A stretch of 64,000 nt of DNA, taken from positions 1,116,001-1,180,000 of the forward strand of contig NZ_JARVZZ010000001.1 of assembly GCF_029846115.1 (NCBI RefSeq), given 5' to 3'. Source of the DNA: Serratia marcescens (GTDB taxonomy: Bacteria > Pseudomonadota > Gammaproteobacteria > Enterobacterales > Enterobacteriaceae). Both the position numbers and the translations under genes were made by a program. The notes beneath the pieces are model-generated. The model was given only the letters and a program-made list of their open reading frames with translations. It ran no database searches and was not told the origin of the DNA. Positions 1 through 10,024 of this stretch are shown here, piece by piece (position 1 is the stretch's first letter; every line of letters begins with the position of its first letter).

Positions 1-59
1 CGCAGCCGGCTCACTAACCGCTCGCCCGAAGGCGATGGACGGGTTACCAGGATCGTCAT
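1..59 (-). CDS. hemD: Uroporphyrinogen-III synthase, N-terminal fragment (cut by window edge)
   Basis: Only the first 19 codons are inside the window. They read [19 protein letters not shown], the conserved HemD amino end. HemD closes and isomerises hydroxymethylbilane to uroporphyrinogen III in the cytosol, the step directly after HemC. Its ATG overlaps the hemC TGA (ATGA), the usual sign of translational coupling in the hemCDXY operon. The remainder lies beyond base 1. Confidence 0.9.
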   Translation of the reverse strand, partial: MTILVTRPSPSGERLVSRL

Positions 60-997
60 GCCGGCGGATTTCCCTGGTAAACCTCGCGCAGGATCTCGCG
101 CGCGCCGCGCGCCAGCAGCTCTTCCGCCAGCTCAACGCCCATCCGTTCGGCCTCGGTGGCCGGCCCGCGGCGTTCGCCGCGCACCATCTGGCTGCCGTCC
201 GGCGCACCAACCAAGGCACGCAGCCACAGGCTGTCGCCATCCAGTTCGGCATAGCTACCGATCGGCACCTGGCAACCGCCTTCCAGACGGGTGTTCATCG
301 CCCGTTCGGCGCGCACGCGGGTTTCGGTAGCTGCATGGTTCAGCGGCGCCAGCAGCGCGCGGGTGACGCTGTCGTCGAGGCGGCATTCAATGCCGACCGC
401 GCCCTGGCCGACCGCCGGCAGGCACTCTTCGGCGCTCAGCGGGCTGCGGATGCGTTGCTCCAGGCCCAGGCGTTTCAGACCGGCCACCGCCAGAATAATC
501 GCGTCGTAGTCGCCGTTGTCCAGCTTGGCCAGGCGAGTGCCGACGTTGCCGCGCAGGTCGCGCACGATCAGATCCGGGCGGCGTTCACGCAGCTGGCACT
601 GGCGGCGCAGGCTGGAGGTGCCGACCACGCTGCCCTGCGGCAGTTGATCGAGCGAGGCGAAACGATTGGAAACAAAAGCGTCGCGCGGATCTTCGCGTTC
701 GCAAATGGTGGTCAAACCGAGGCCGGCAGGGAAATCGACCGGCACGTCTTTCATCGAGTGCACGGCGATGTCGGCGCGGCCTTCCAGCAGCGCCAGCTCG
801 AGTTCTTTAACAAACAGGCCTTTACCGCCGACTTTCGCCAGCGGCGTATCCAGAATAACGTCGCCGCGCGTCACCATCGGCACCAACTCGACCTGCAGGC
901 CGGGATGGTTGGCCATCAGACGTTGCTGCACATAATGTGCTTGCCAGAGTGCAAGCGGGCTTTGTCGGGTGGCAATTCGAATAATTTTGTCTAACAT
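56..997 (-). CDS. hemC: Porphobilinogen deaminase (hydroxymethylbilane synthase)
   Basis: Polymerises four porphobilinogen molecules into hydroxymethylbilane for haem and sirohaem synthesis in the cytosol. The product is 313 aa, the normal family length. Asp84 (in SMKDVP) matches the catalytic aspartate, and Cys242 (in EGGCQVPIG) is the residue that carries the dipyrromethane cofactor. The start is the ATG opening [20 protein letters not shown]. It is the first gene of a leftward hem operon and overlaps hemD by four bases. It is divergent from cyaA, as in E. coli. Nothing odd is seen. Confidence 0.97.
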   Translation of the reverse strand: MLDKIIRIATRQSPLALWQAHYVQQRLMANHPGLQVELVPMVTRGDVILDTPLAKVGGKGLFVKELELALLEGRADIAVHSMKDVPVDFPAGLGLTTICEREDPRDAFVSNRFASLDQLPQGSVVGTSSLRRQCQLRERRPDLIVRDLRGNVGTRLAKLDNGDYDAIILAVAGLKRLGLEQRIRSPLSAEECLPAVGQGAVGIECRLDDSVTRALLAPLNHAATETRVRAERAMNTRLEGGCQVPIGSYAELDGDSLWLRALVGAPDGSQMVRGERRGPATEAERMGVELAEELLARGAREILREVYQGNPPA

Positions 998-1313
998 GCT
1001 TGTTACCGTTTTTATATTTCGCCATCCATCCTACCACTGAGAGCCAATACTGTCAGTGCAAGAAGCCGGAGGCGGAAAAAGGACAACGGAATCAAAGGGA
1101 CGTGTGATGTGCTTTGGGGCAGTTAACACTGCGGGTAAATCGTTTAGGGAAGCGCTACAATAATTGTGAAGCGTTACCTCCTTTACGGTCAATCAGCAAG
1201 GTGTTAAATTGATCACGTTTCCAGCAATAAGTCGCCAAATATTCTTCTTACACTAACGGCGCTTATGGAATACGGGTTTTTTTCTAAACACCGGGATAAT
1301 CAGGCGAGACGTC
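998..1313. promoter_or_regulatory. hemC-cyaA divergent promoter region
   Basis: This 316-bp gap holds promoters for the leftward hem operon and the rightward cyaA gene. I see no convincing reading frame in it. The part next to cyaA (from about 1180) resembles the E. coli cyaA P2 region closely, including the CRP site annotated separately. A short frame starting at 1265 overlaps the cyaA start out of frame and is probably not a gene. Confidence 0.7.
1199..1220 (+). promoter_or_regulatory. CRP binding site of the cyaA promoter
   Basis: The 22 bp include GTGTTAAATTGATCACG and appear identical to the CRP site I recall at the E. coli cyaA P2 promoter. There CRP-cAMP represses cyaA and so closes a negative feedback loop on cAMP synthesis. 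The right half (GATCACG) is strong and the left half (GTGTTA) is degenerate, which fits a moderate-affinity autoregulatory site. The role here is inferred from that conservation. Confidence 0.8.
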
Positions 1314-3866
1314 TTGTACCTCTACATCGAGACATTGAAGCAGAGACTGGATGCGATCAATCAGCTACGCGTCGATCGCGCCCTGGCGGCTATGAAGCCC
1401 GCGTTTCAACGGGTATACAGTCTGCTGCCCACCTTACTGCACCACCACCACCCGCTGATGCCGGGTTACCTGAACGGTAACGTTCCCCACGGCATTTGCC
1501 TCTACACGCCTGATGAAACTCAACAAGATTACCTGAACGATTTAGAAGACAAATGGGGTAGCCCGTTTGACAAACCGGCCAGCGGCGAGCTGCCGATCAC
1601 TGGCGTCTATTCGATGGGCAGCACCTCGTCTATCGGCCAAAGCTGCAGCTCGGATCTCGACATCTGGGTCTGCCACCAGTCCTGGCTGGACAACGAAGAA
1701 CGCACCCGCCTGCAACAAAAATGCAGCCTGCTTGAGAAGTGGGCCGCCTCGATGGGGGTGGAAGTCAGCTTCTTCCTGATCGACGAAAACCGCTTCCGCC
1801 ATAATGAAAGCGGCAGCCTGGGCGGCGAAGACTGCGGCTCGACGCAGCATATCCTGTTGCTCGACGAATTCTATCGCACCGCGGTGCGCCTGGCCGGCAA
1901 ACGCATCCTGTGGAACATGGTGCCGGGCGAAGAAGAAGCGCACTACGATGAATACGTGCTGTCGCTGTACGCGCAGGGGGCGCTCACGCCGAACGAGTGG
2001 CTGGATCTCGGCGGCCTGAGTTCGCTGTCGGCGGAAGAGTACTTCGGCGCCAGCCTGTGGCAGCTGTACAAGAGCATCGATTCGCCTTACAAGGCGGTGC
2101 TGAAGACCCTGCTGCTGGAAGCCTATTCCTGGGAATACCCCAATACCCAGCTGCTGGCGACCGACATCAAACACCGGCTGCATCAGGGTGAGATCGTCAG
2201 CTTCGGGCTCGACGCCTACTGCATGATGCTTGAGCGCGTGACCCGCTACCTGACCGACATCAACGACACCACCCGCCTCGATCTGGCCCGCCGCTGCTTC
2301 TACCTGAAAGTGTGTGAAAAGCTGTCGCTGGCCAAGGCCTGCGTCGGCTGGCGGCGCGAGATCCTCAGCCAACTGGTCAGCGAGTGGGGCTGGAGCGAAG
2401 AGCGTCTTGCGATGCTGGACAACCGCGCCAACTGGAAAATCGAGCGAGTGCGCGAAGCGCATAACGAGTTGCTCGACGCGATGATGCAGAGCTACCGCAA
2501 CCTGATCCGTTTCGCCCGCCGCAACAACCTCAGCGTCAGCGCCAGCCCGCAGGATATCGGCGTGCTGACCCGCAAACTGTACGCGGCGTTCGAAGCGCTG
2601 CCCGGCAAGGTGACGCTGGTGAACCCGCAGATTTCGCCGGACCTGTCGGAAAACGATTTAACCTTTATTCACGTGCCGGTTGGCCGCGCCAACCGCACCG
2701 GCTGGTACCTGTATAATCAGGCGCCGGCTATGGATTCGATCGTCAGCCATCAACCGCTGGAATATAACCGCTACCTGAACAAGCTGGTGGCCTGGGCCTA
2801 TTTCAACGGCCTGCTGACGCCGCAGACCCGCCTGCACATCAAGAGCGGCAACCTGTGCGACACCGCCAAGCTGCAGGAACTGGTGGCCGACGTTTCCCAT
2901 CACTTCCCGCTGCGCCTGCCGGCGCCGACGCCGAAAGCGCTGTACAGCCCGTGTGAAATTCGCCATCTGGCGATCATCGTCAACCTGGAAAACGATCCGA
3001 CCGCCGCCTTCCGCAATCAGGTGGTGCACTTCGATTTCCGCAAGCTGGACGTGTTCAGCTTCGGCCAGCAGCAACAGTGCCTGGTGGGGAGCATCGATCT
3101 GCTGTACCGCAACTCCTGGAACGAAGTGCGTACCCTGCATTTCAGCGGCGAGCAGTCGGTGCTGGAAGCGCTGAAAACCATTCTCGGCAAAATGCACCAG
3201 GACGCCGCGCCGCCGGAGTCGGTGGAAGTGTTCTGCTACAGCCAGCACCTGCGCGGCCTGATCCGCACCCGTATCCAGCAGCTGGTGTCGGAGTGCATCG
3301 AGCTGCGCCTGTCCAGCACCCGCCTGGAGCCCGGCCGCTTCAAGGCGGTACGCGTCGCCGGGCAGACCTGGGGGCTGTTCTTCGAGCGCCTGAGCGTATC
3401 GGTGCAAAAGCTGGAGAATGCGGTGGAGTTTTACGGCGCCATCTCCAACAACAAGCTGCACGGCCTGTCTATCAAGGTGGAAACCGATCAGGTGCATTTG
3501 CCGCCGGTGGTGGATGGCTTCGCCAGCGAGGGGATCATCCAGTTCTTCTTCGAAGACACCTCAGACGACAAGGGCTTCAACATCTATATTCTGGATGAGT
3601 CGAATCGGGTAGAGGTGTATCACCACTGCGAGGGCAGTAAAGAGGAGCTGGTGCGCGACGTCAGCCGCTTCTATTCCTCGTCGCACGATCGCTTCACCTA
3701 CGGCTCCAGCTTCATCAACTTCAACCTGCCGCAGTTCTATCAGATCGTGCAGCTCGATGGGCGCACGCAGGTAATCCCGTTCCGCAGCAATGTGCTGTCC
3801 AGCCTGTGTGTGACGGTGGCCGATGGCGCCGCTCAGCCGCTGAAACAGCAGTTCCAGCTGCATTGA
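1314..3866 (+). CDS. cyaA: Class I adenylate cyclase
   Basis: Makes cAMP from ATP, the ligand of CRP. The 850-aa protein has the class I architecture: an N-terminal catalytic half with GSTSS at 102-106 and SDLD at 113-116 (Ser113, Asp114 and Asp116 as in E. coli), then a C-terminal regulatory half that in E. coli responds to the glucose PTS protein EIIA-Glc. The start is TTG at 1314, giving [15 protein letters not shown]; a TTG start is also used in E. coli and keeps translation low. The last 25 or so residues diverge from E. coli, as is usual between genera. It is a single gene that converges on cyaY. Confidence 0.98.
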   Translation: MYLYIETLKQRLDAINQLRVDRALAAMKPAFQRVYSLLPTLLHHHHPLMPGYLNGNVPHGICLYTPDETQQDYLNDLEDKWGSPFDKPASGELPITGVYSMGSTSSIGQSCSSDLDIWVCHQSWLDNEERTRLQQKCSLLEKWAASMGVEVSFFLIDENRFRHNESGSLGGEDCGSTQHILLLDEFYRTAVRLAGKRILWNMVPGEEEAHYDEYVLSLYAQGALTPNEWLDLGGLSSLSAEEYFGASLWQLYKSIDSPYKAVLKTLLLEAYSWEYPNTQLLATDIKHRLHQGEIVSFGLDAYCMMLERVTRYLTDINDTTRLDLARRCFYLKVCEKLSLAKACVGWRREILSQLVSEWGWSEERLAMLDNRANWKIERVREAHNELLDAMMQSYRNLIRFARRNNLSVSASPQDIGVLTRKLYAAFEALPGKVTLVNPQISPDLSENDLTFIHVPVGRANRTGWYLYNQAPAMDSIVSHQPLEYNRYLNKLVAWAYFNGLLTPQTRLHIKSGNLCDTAKLQELVADVSHHFPLRLPAPTPKALYSPCEIRHLAIIVNLENDPTAAFRNQVVHFDFRKLDVFSFGQQQQCLVGSIDLLYRNSWNEVRTLHFSGEQSVLEALKTILGKMHQDAAPPESVEVFCYSQHLRGLIRTRIQQLVSECIELRLSSTRLEPGRFKAVRVAGQTWGLFFERLSVSVQKLENAVEFYGAISNNKLHGLSIKVETDQVHLPPVVDGFASEGIIQFFFEDTSDDKGFNIYILDESNRVEVYHHCEGSKEELVRDVSRFYSSSHDRFTYGSSFINFNLPQFYQIVQLDGRTQVIPFRSNVLSSLCVTVADGAAQPLKQQFQLH

Positions 3867-3873
3867 CGCCGCA

Positions 3874-3894
3874 AGGGCTCGGTTGCCGAGCCCT
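3874..3894. terminator. Bidirectional hairpin between cyaA and cyaY
   Basis: A perfect 9-bp stem, AGGGCTCGG/CCGAGCCCT, with a 3-nt loop sits in the 36-bp gap between two convergent genes. There is no long T-run on either strand, so termination may be weak or assisted. Confidence 0.6.
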
Positions 3895-3902
3895 GCTTAG
3901 CC

Positions 3903-4223
3903 TCAGGAAAAACGCAGTTCCTCGCCGGCCTGCGCGCTGGCCGCTTCGCTGAGCAGCTGATAAAACGGCTGCCCGCTGCGATCGCATAGCCAAACGCCGT
4001 CGCGGTAGTTGAAGTGGTAACCGCCGGCCTTGGTGGCGAGCCACACCTGGTGCAGCGGCTCCTGGCGGTTGATGACGATTTTGGTGCCGTTTTCGAAGCT
4101 CAGCGTCATTACGCCGCCATTGGTTTCGTAATCGATATCCGCATCGCCGTCAAAATCGTCCAGTGTCTCTTCAATATTCAGCATCAGCTGGTCGGCCAAC
4201 TGGTGAAACTCGCTGTCGTTCAT
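3903..4223 (-). CDS. cyaY: Frataxin-like iron-binding protein CyaY
   Basis: Bacterial frataxin. It binds iron through an acidic surface and tunes Fe-S cluster assembly by contacting IscS. The product is 106 aa and opens [13 protein letters not shown]. The acidic N-terminal helix ([16 protein letters not shown]) and the [14 protein letters not shown] strand are family signatures. I place the start at the ATG ending at 4223, with AGGA eight bases upstream. An in-frame TTG two codons earlier lies too close to that ribosome site. Convergent with cyaA and divergent from lptM, as in E. coli. Confidence 0.95.
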   Translation of the reverse strand: MNDSEFHQLADQLMLNIEETLDDFDGDADIDYETNGGVMTLSFENGTKIVINRQEPLHQVWLATKAGGYHFNYRDGVWLCDRSGQPFYQLLSEAASAQAGEELRFS

Positions 4224-4301
4224 ATTCAATTCCTATTGCTTTTCATGATCCACCTGCGATTATAGAGACCTTGGACGCATGAATTACAGGCATTAATGCA
4301 A

Positions 4302-4508
4302 ATGAAAAAACAACTACGCTATGCGCTGATGGCAGTTCTGGTTACCGGCCTCGTCGGCTGTGGTCTGAAAGGCCCGCTTTACTTCCCGCCTGCCGATCCC
4401 GCCAGCCAGAAACCGGCCAAGCCGCCGGTGCAAACGGGCGATCAGGTGCAAAAGAACCAGCAGGAGCAGTCTGGCTCTCAGCAAAAACCGTCGATGGTCG
4501 ACCAGTAA
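4302..4508 (+). CDS. lptM: LPS assembly lipoprotein LptM (YifL)
   Basis: A small lipoprotein of 68 aa from this start. A type II signal peptide ends in the lipobox LVGC, so the mature Cys is acylated, and GLKGPLYFPP follows, the conserved core of YifL/LptM. In E. coli LptM helps the LptD/LptE translocon mature with correct disulfides in the outer membrane. The Gln- and Lys-rich tail varies between species. An alternative ATG at 4296 adds two residues, and the AGG at 4288-4290 could serve either start. It precedes dapF by about 70 bases. Confidence 0.88.
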   Translation: MKKQLRYALMAVLVTGLVGCGLKGPLYFPPADPASQKPAKPPVQTGDQVQKNQQEQSGSQQKPSMVDQ

Positions 4509-4579
4509 CACCCTGTTTGCGGTAGCGAGCGCCGCCGCAAAATCAAGACGGATAGCGCGTCCAGATAGCGGAGTATGAT

Positions 4580-5404
4580 ATGCAGTTCTCCAAAATGCAC
4601 GGTCTGGGCAACGACTTTATGGTGGTCGATGCCGTTACACAGAATGTCTATTTTTCACCTGAGCTGATCCGCCGGCTGGCCGATCGGCACCTGGGCGTCG
4701 GCTTTGACCAGATGCTGGTGGTAGAACCGCCTTACGATCCCGAGCTGGATTTTCACTACCGAATTTTCAACGCCGACGGCAGCGAAGTGGCGCAGTGCGG
4801 CAACGGCGCGCGCTGCTTCGCGCGCTTTGTGCGGTTGAAAGGGCTGACCAACAAACGCGACATCCGCGTCAGCACCCAAACCGGGCGCATGGTGCTCAGC
4901 GTCACCGACGACGATCGGGTGTGCGTCAACATGGGTGAGCCGAACTTCGACCCGCAGGCGGTGCCGTTCCGCGCCGCCAAGGCTGAAAAGACCTACATCA
5001 TGCGCGCGGCGGAACATACCGTGCTGTGCGGCGTGGTGTCGATGGGCAACCCGCATTGTGTTCTGCAAGTGGACGATGTAAAAACCGCCAAGGTGGAGCT
5101 GCTCGGCCCGGTGCTGGAAGGGCATGAGCGCTTCCCGGAACGGGCCAACATCGGTTTTATGCAAGTGGTCAGCCGCGATCACATCAAGCTGCGCGTTTAC
5201 GAGCGCGGCGCCGGCGAAACGCAGGCCTGCGGCAGCGGCGCCTGTGCGGCGGTGGCGGTGGGGATCCAACAGGAATTGCTGTCAGAAGAGGTGCATGTAG
5301 AACTGCCGGGCGGCAGCCTGCATATTCGCTGGAAAGGGCCGGGCAACCCGCTGTTTATGACCGGCCCGGCAACCCATGTCTATGACGGATTTATTCATCT
5401 ATGA
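4580..5404 (+). CDS. dapF: Diaminopimelate epimerase
   Basis: Interconverts LL- and meso-diaminopimelate, the step before lysine and a peptidoglycan precursor. The 274-aa product has the two catalytic cysteines: Cys73 in [10 protein letters not shown] and the one in [12 protein letters not shown] near residue 217. The start [12 protein letters not shown] is standard. Its stop overlaps the start of the next gene (ATGA), beginning a tightly packed dapF-yigA-xerC-yigB run, the arrangement known from E. coli. Confidence 0.97.
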   Translation: MQFSKMHGLGNDFMVVDAVTQNVYFSPELIRRLADRHLGVGFDQMLVVEPPYDPELDFHYRIFNADGSEVAQCGNGARCFARFVRLKGLTNKRDIRVSTQTGRMVLSVTDDDRVCVNMGEPNFDPQAVPFRAAKAEKTYIMRAAEHTVLCGVVSMGNPHCVLQVDDVKTAKVELLGPVLEGHERFPERANIGFMQVVSRDHIKLRVYERGAGETQACGSGACAAVAVGIQQELLSEEVHVELPGGSLHIRWKGPGNPLFMTGPATHVYDGFIHL

Positions 5405-6114
5405 AAAGCGTAGAAGAACAGAGCGTCGCCGGCCTGGCGCTGGATGACGACACCGTGATGCAGTACCTGCTGCAGAACCCGGATTTCTTTATTCGCAACG
5501 CGCGCCAGGTTGAGCAGATGCGCGTGCCACACCCGGTGCGCGGCACCGTTTCGTTGGTGGAATGGCATCTGGCCCGCCAGCGCAATCACATCGAACGGCT
5601 GGAAGAAGAGATCACGCTGTTGATGGAGCAGGCCAGCGCCAACGAAGGGCTGTTCGCCAGGCTGCTGCACCTGCAGGCCGATCTGGCTACCGCCGACAGC
5701 CTGCAGGACATGCTCAACCGGCTGCAGCGCTGGGCGCGCGGGTTCGGTTTGGCCGGCGCCACGGTGCGCCTGTTCGCCGAGCGCTGGAATATCGGCGCGC
5801 CTTCCGATTTTACCCACCTGGCGCTGACGCGCTCGGCGTTCGAGCCGTTCCGCATTCAGCGGCTGGGCAGCGAACAACACTACCTCGGCGGCCTGAACGG
5901 CCCCGAACTGCTGCTGCTGTTGCCGCAGGCCAAACAGATTGGCCAGATTGGCTCGGTGGCGCTGTCGATGTTGGGCGACGACGGTGAACTGGGCATGGTG
6001 ATCTTCAGCAGCCGCGATACGCAACACTATCAGCAGGGCATGGGCACGGTGATGCTCAATCAACTGGCGCGCATGCTGCCGGAGCTGCTGGAACGCTGGG
6101 TCGAACGCGCATGA
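5401..6114 (+). CDS. yigA: DUF484 family protein YigA
   Basis: A 237-aa cytosolic protein of the DUF484 family (YigA), whose fold resembles GAF domains. The N-terminal third is helical and probably coiled ([19 protein letters not shown]), and the rest looks like a small ligand-binding domain. No catalytic motif is visible and the molecular function is unknown. It overlaps both dapF and xerC by four bases, so it is probably translationally coupled to both. Its constant place beside xerC suggests a link with chromosome or cell-wall processes, which is inference only. Confidence 0.9.
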   Translation: MKSVEEQSVAGLALDDDTVMQYLLQNPDFFIRNARQVEQMRVPHPVRGTVSLVEWHLARQRNHIERLEEEITLLMEQASANEGLFARLLHLQADLATADSLQDMLNRLQRWARGFGLAGATVRLFAERWNIGAPSDFTHLALTRSAFEPFRIQRLGSEQHYLGGLNGPELLLLLPQAKQIGQIGSVALSMLGDDGELGMVIFSSRDTQHYQQGMGTVMLNQLARMLPELLERWVERA

Positions 6115-7022
6115 CGCCGATTGCGCCCAGCCTGCAGCAGCCGGTGGACGCTTTTCTGCGTTATCTCAAGGTAGAACGGCAACTCAGCCCGCTGACGCAG
6201 CTCAGCTATTCGCGCCAGCTGGCGGCGCTGATGCGCCTGGCGCAGGAGATCGGCGTCACCGACTGGGCGGCGCTGGACGCCGCCCGGGTACGCATGCTGG
6301 CGGCGCGCAGCAAACGGGGCGGCCTGCAGTCCGCCAGCCTGGCGCTGCGGCTCTCTTCGCTGCGCAGTTTCCTCGACTGGCTGGTCAGCCAGGGCGTATT
6401 GCACGCCAACCCCGCCAAAGGCATCCGCACGCCGCGCAGCGGCCGCCATCTACCGAAAAACATCGACGTTGATGAAATGAACCAGCTGCTGGAGATCGAT
6501 CTCAACGATCCGTTGGCGGTGCGCGATCGCGCCATGCTGGAGGTGATGTACGGCGCCGGTCTGCGCCTCTCCGAACTGGTGGGGCTGGATTGCCGCCATG
6601 TCGATATGGCCGCCGGCGAGGTGTGGGTGATGGGGAAAGGCAGCAAAGAGCGCAAATTGCCGATCGGACGCACCGCCGTCACCTGGCTGGAACACTGGCT
6701 GGCGATGCGCGATCTGTTCGGGCCGGAAGATGACGCGATGTTCCTGTCCAATCAGGGGCGGCGCATCTCGACGCGCAACGTGCAAAAGCGCTTCGCCGAA
6801 TGGGGCGTGAAACAGGGCGTCAACAGCCATATCCACCCGCACAAGCTGCGTCACTCCTTCGCTACCCACATGCTGGAGTCCAGCGGCGATCTGCGCGCGG
6901 TGCAGGAGCTGCTCGGCCACGCCAACCTGACCACCACGCAAATTTATACCCACCTCGACTTTCAACATCTGGCGAACGTGTACGATGCCGCGCATCCGCG
7001 TGCCAAACGGGGGAAATCCTGA
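6111..7022 (+). CDS. xerC: Tyrosine recombinase XerC
   Basis: With XerD it resolves chromosome dimers at dif next to FtsK. The 303-aa product has an N-terminal SAM-like DNA-binding domain (1-90) and a C-terminal catalytic domain. The catalytic set is visible: Arg in GAGLRLSEL, Lys in [10 protein letters not shown], His and Arg in [12 protein letters not shown], His in [13 protein letters not shown] and the nucleophile Tyr in that same motif. The context (dapF-yigA-xerC-yigB) marks it as the housekeeping enzyme and not a phage or integron integrase. Confidence 0.97.
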   Translation: MTPIAPSLQQPVDAFLRYLKVERQLSPLTQLSYSRQLAALMRLAQEIGVTDWAALDAARVRMLAARSKRGGLQSASLALRLSSLRSFLDWLVSQGVLHANPAKGIRTPRSGRHLPKNIDVDEMNQLLEIDLNDPLAVRDRAMLEVMYGAGLRLSELVGLDCRHVDMAAGEVWVMGKGSKERKLPIGRTAVTWLEHWLAMRDLFGPEDDAMFLSNQGRRISTRNVQKRFAEWGVKQGVNSHIHPHKLRHSFATHMLESSGDLRAVQELLGHANLTTTQIYTHLDFQHLANVYDAAHPRAKRGKS

Positions 7023-7738
7023 TGCATTTTTATCGCCCGCTGCGCCCGCTGGCGGCGCTGACTTTCGATCTGGACGATACGCTGTATGACAATCGCCCGG
7101 TGATTAGACAGACCGAACAACAGTCGGTGGCCTTCCTGCAGAGCTACCATCCCGGCCTGAACAGCTTCCAGTCGGCGGATTTCCACCGCCTGCGCCAGGA
7201 ACTGCGTGAGCAGGATCCGGAGATCTACCACGATGTCACCCAGTGGCGCTGGCGCGCCATTCATCTGGCGCTGAGCCGGCAGGGGCTGCGCGATGCCGAC
7301 GCGGCGATCGGGGCCGATGCGGCGATGCAGAACTTCGCGCTGTGGCGCAGCCGCATCGAGGTGCCGGAAGCGACCCACGCCACGCTGAAGGCGCTGGCCG
7401 CGCGCTACCCGCTGGTGGCGATCACTAACGGCAACGCCGATCCGGCGCAGTGTGGCCTGGACGGTTACTTCCAGTTTGTATTGCGCTCCGGGCCGGATGG
7501 GCGCGCCAAACCGTATCAGGACATGTATCACCTGGCCGTCGAGCGGCTGGGCGTGGCGCCCGAGCAGATCCTGCACGTGGGCGACGATCTGACCACCGAC
7601 GTCGCCGGCGCGCTGCGCGCGGGGCTGCAGGCCTGTTGGATCAACGATCGGCAACGCTGCCTGATGCAGGCCGCCGACAGCCGTCTGCTGCCGCATATTG
7701 AGATTTCGCAGTTGGCATCGCTGACAGCATTGTTATAA
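7022..7738 (+). CDS. yigB: HAD-family flavin mononucleotide phosphatase YigB
   Basis: A haloacid dehalogenase-like hydrolase of 238 aa, the same length as E. coli YigB. In E. coli it dephosphorylates FMN and the riboflavin precursor 5-amino-6-ribitylamino-uracil phosphate. Motif I is [11 protein letters not shown] near the N-terminus (nucleophile and general acid Asp), motif II is AITNGN, and the last motif is [10 protein letters not shown]. The start is the ATG at 7022, sharing one base with the xerC stop (TGATG). It ends the dapF operon. Confidence 0.93.
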   Translation: MHFYRPLRPLAALTFDLDDTLYDNRPVIRQTEQQSVAFLQSYHPGLNSFQSADFHRLRQELREQDPEIYHDVTQWRWRAIHLALSRQGLRDADAAIGADAAMQNFALWRSRIEVPEATHATLKALAARYPLVAITNGNADPAQCGLDGYFQFVLRSGPDGRAKPYQDMYHLAVERLGVAPEQILHVGDDLTTDVAGALRAGLQACWINDRQRCLMQAADSRLLPHIEISQLASLTALL

Positions 7739-7752
7739 TCCCTGCCAGAACT

Positions 7753-7768
7753 CTGTATAAATTTCCAG
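7753..7768 (+). promoter_or_regulatory. LexA (SOS) box upstream of uvrD
   Basis: CTGTATAAATTTCCAG fits the LexA operator form CTG-N10-CAG with an AT-rich centre. It lies 48 bp before the uvrD start, where the E. coli uvrD SOS box lies. LexA should repress uvrD until RecA induces self-cleavage. The centre is less alternating TA than the best boxes, so only moderate repression is expected. Confidence 0.85.
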
Positions 7769-7771
7769 TGA

Positions 7772-7794
7772 AAAACCCGTCACCGGCGGGTTTT
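7772..7794 (+). terminator. Hairpin in the uvrD leader (attenuator or yigB terminator)
   Basis: AAAACCCG pairs with CGGGTTTT around a 7-nt loop, an 8-bp stem ending in a T-tract: the form of an intrinsic terminator. It lies just after the LexA box and 22 bp before the uvrD ATG. It can end the dapF-yigB transcript, and because any transcript starting at the SOS promoter must cross it, it could also attenuate uvrD, as has been described for E. coli. Confidence 0.75.
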
Positions 7795-7816
7795 CCCTTA
7801 ACCATTAGTGGTGCCT

Positions 7817-9979
7817 ATGGACGTCTCCGATCTGCTCGACAGCCTGAATGAAAAACAACGTGAAGCCGTGGCGGCGCCGCGCAGCAACCTGTTGGTTCTG
7901 GCCGGGGCGGGCAGCGGCAAGACGCGGGTGCTGGTGCATCGCATCGCCTGGCTGCTGTCGGTGGAGAACTGTTCGCCGTATTCGATCATGGCGGTGACCT
8001 TCACCAACAAGGCGGCGGCGGAAATGCGCCACCGTATCGAACATCTGATCGGCACCAGCCAGGGCGGCATGTGGATCGGCACCTTCCACGGCCTGGCGCA
8101 CCGTCTGTTGCGCGCCCACCACCTGGAAGCCAACCTGCCGCAAGATTTCCAGATCCTCGACAGCGACGACCAACTTCGGCTGCTCAAGCGTATCATCAAG
8201 GCGCTGAACGTTGACGAGAAGCAGTGGCCGCCGCGTCAGGCGATGTGGTACATCAACGGCAAGAAAGACGAGGGTCTGCGCCCGCAGCACGTCGAGACCT
8301 ACAACAACCCGGTAGAGGCCACCTGGCTGCGCATCTACCAAGCCTACCAGGAAGCCTGCGATCGCGCGGGGCTGGTGGATTTCGCTGAGTTGCTGCTGCG
8401 CGCACACGAGCTGTGGCTGAACAAGCCGCATATCCTCAACCACTACCGCGAACGTTTCACCAACGTGCTGGTGGACGAATTCCAGGATACCAACAGCATC
8501 CAGTACGCCTGGATCCGCCTGCTGGCGGGCGGCAACAGCAACGTGATGATCGTCGGCGACGATGACCAGTCGATCTACGGCTGGCGCGGCGCGCAGGTGG
8601 AAAACATCCAGCGCTTCCTGAAGGACTTCCCCGGCGCGGAAACCATCCGCCTGGAGCAGAACTACCGTTCCACCAGCAACATCCTGAAAGCGGCTAACAC
8701 CCTGATCGCCAACAACGACGGGCGCATGGGCAAAAACCTGTGGACCGAAGGCGGCGAAGGCGAGCCGATTTCCATCTACTGCGCCTTCAACGAACTCGAC
8801 GAAGCGCGCTTCGTGGTCAACCGCATCAAGACCTGGCAGGACAACGGCGGTGCGCTGAACGACTGCGCCATCCTGTACCGCAGCAACGCCCAGTCGCGCG
8901 TGCTGGAAGAGGCGCTGCTGCAGACGGCGATGCCGTACCGCATCTACGGCGGCCAGCGCTTCTTCGAACGTCAGGAAATCAAGGATGCGCTGGCTTATCT
9001 GCGCCTCATTTCCAACCGCAACGACGATGCGGCCTTCGAGCGCGTGGTCAACACCCCGACGCGCGGCATCGGCGATCGCACCCTCGACGTGGTGCGCCAG
9101 GCGGCGCGCGATCGCCAGCTGACGCTGTGGCAGGCGACGCGCGAGCTGATGCAGGACAAGGTGTTGGCCGGCCGTGCCGCCTCGGCGCTGCAGCGTTTCA
9201 TCGAACTGGTGGAGTCGCTGGCGCATGAAACCGCCGATATGCCGCTGCACGTGCAGACCGACCGGGTGATCCGCGATTCCGGGCTGTTCATCATGTATGA
9301 GCAGGAGAAGGGCGAAAAGGGGCAGGCACGTATCGAAAACCTTGAGGAGCTGGTGACGGCGACGCGTCAGTTCAGCTATCAGGACGAAGATCAGGATCTG
9401 ATGCCGCTGCAGGCGTTCCTGTCGCATGCGGCGCTGGAGGCGGGCGAAGGCCAGGCCGACGCCTATCAGGACGCGGTGCAGCTGATGACCCTGCACTCCG
9501 CCAAGGGCCTGGAGTTCCCGCTGGTGTTTATCGTCGGTATGGAAGAAGGCATGTTCCCGAGCCAGATGTCGCTGGATGAAGGCGGCCGTCTGGAGGAGGA
9601 GCGCCGTCTGGCCTATGTGGGCGTAACGCGCGCCATGCAGAAGCTGACGCTGACCTACGCCGAAACGCGCCGTCTGTACGGCAAAGAGGTTTACCATCGG
9701 CCGTCGCGCTTTATCGGCGAACTGCCGGAAGAGTGCGTGGAAGAAGTGCGCCTGCGCGCCAGCGTATCGCGGCCGGTCAATCACCGCCGCATGGGCACGC
9801 CGATCAGCGAGAACGATACCGGCTACAAGCTGGGCCAGCGCGTGCGCCATCCCAAGTTTGGCGAAGGCACCATCGTCAATCTGGAAGGCAGCGGCGAGCA
9901 CAGCCGGCTGCAGATCGCCTTCCCGGGCGAGGGCATCAAGTGGCTGGTGGCGGCCTACGCTCGCCTGGAAACGGTATAA
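7817..9979 (+). CDS. uvrD: DNA helicase II (UvrD)
   Basis: A 3'-5' superfamily 1A helicase that displaces UvrC and the cut strand in nucleotide excision repair, unwinds DNA in mismatch repair and strips RecA. The product is 720 aa, the length of the E. coli protein. Motifs in order: Walker A GAGSGKT (30-36), TFTNKAAAEM, GTFHGLAHRLLR, DEFQDT near 220, GDDDQSIYGWRG, VQLMTLHSAKGLEF and VGVTRA. The C-terminal Tudor-like part (GQRVRHPKFGEG) is present. I chose the ATG at 7817 (MDVSDLLDSLNE), since GTG codons just upstream add residues not found in relatives. Confidence 0.98.
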   Translation: MDVSDLLDSLNEKQREAVAAPRSNLLVLAGAGSGKTRVLVHRIAWLLSVENCSPYSIMAVTFTNKAAAEMRHRIEHLIGTSQGGMWIGTFHGLAHRLLRAHHLEANLPQDFQILDSDDQLRLLKRIIKALNVDEKQWPPRQAMWYINGKKDEGLRPQHVETYNNPVEATWLRIYQAYQEACDRAGLVDFAELLLRAHELWLNKPHILNHYRERFTNVLVDEFQDTNSIQYAWIRLLAGGNSNVMIVGDDDQSIYGWRGAQVENIQRFLKDFPGAETIRLEQNYRSTSNILKAANTLIANNDGRMGKNLWTEGGEGEPISIYCAFNELDEARFVVNRIKTWQDNGGALNDCAILYRSNAQSRVLEEALLQTAMPYRIYGGQRFFERQEIKDALAYLRLISNRNDDAAFERVVNTPTRGIGDRTLDVVRQAARDRQLTLWQATRELMQDKVLAGRAASALQRFIELVESLAHETADMPLHVQTDRVIRDSGLFIMYEQEKGEKGQARIENLEELVTATRQFSYQDEDQDLMPLQAFLSHAALEAGEGQADAYQDAVQLMTLHSAKGLEFPLVFIVGMEEGMFPSQMSLDEGGRLEEERRLAYVGVTRAMQKLTLTYAETRRLYGKEVYHRPSRFIGELPEECVEEVRLRASVSRPVNHRRMGTPISENDTGYKLGQRVRHPKFGEGTIVNLEGSGEHSRLQIAFPGEGIKWLVAAYARLETV

Positions 9980-9992
9980 AGAGAGGGGAGAG

Positions 9993-10014
9993 TTGCAGGG
10001 GCACGCCCCTGCAA
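9993..10014. terminator. Hairpin between uvrD and the cupin gene
   Basis: TTGCAGGGG/CCCCTGCAA forms a perfect 9-bp stem with a 4-nt loop between two convergent genes. The downstream tract on the plus strand (TCGTTCATTATC) is only moderately T-rich. It is a likely shared terminator. Confidence 0.7.
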
Positions 10015-10024
10015 TCGTTCATTA

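Noticed and set aside
1265..1480. 71-codon frame at the cyaA start
   Set aside because: It overlaps the cyaA coding start in another frame, and the upstream DNA is the known cyaA control region.
6111..7022. Tyrosine recombinase considered as a phage or island integrase
   Set aside because: Sequence and neighbours identify it as housekeeping XerC. No attachment-site repeats or phage genes are near.
7805..9901. 698-codon open frame antisense to uvrD
   Set aside because: Long antisense frames are common opposite GC-rich genes. This one is rich in Ala, His, Gln and Arg, has no family resemblance, and uvrD on the other strand is certain.
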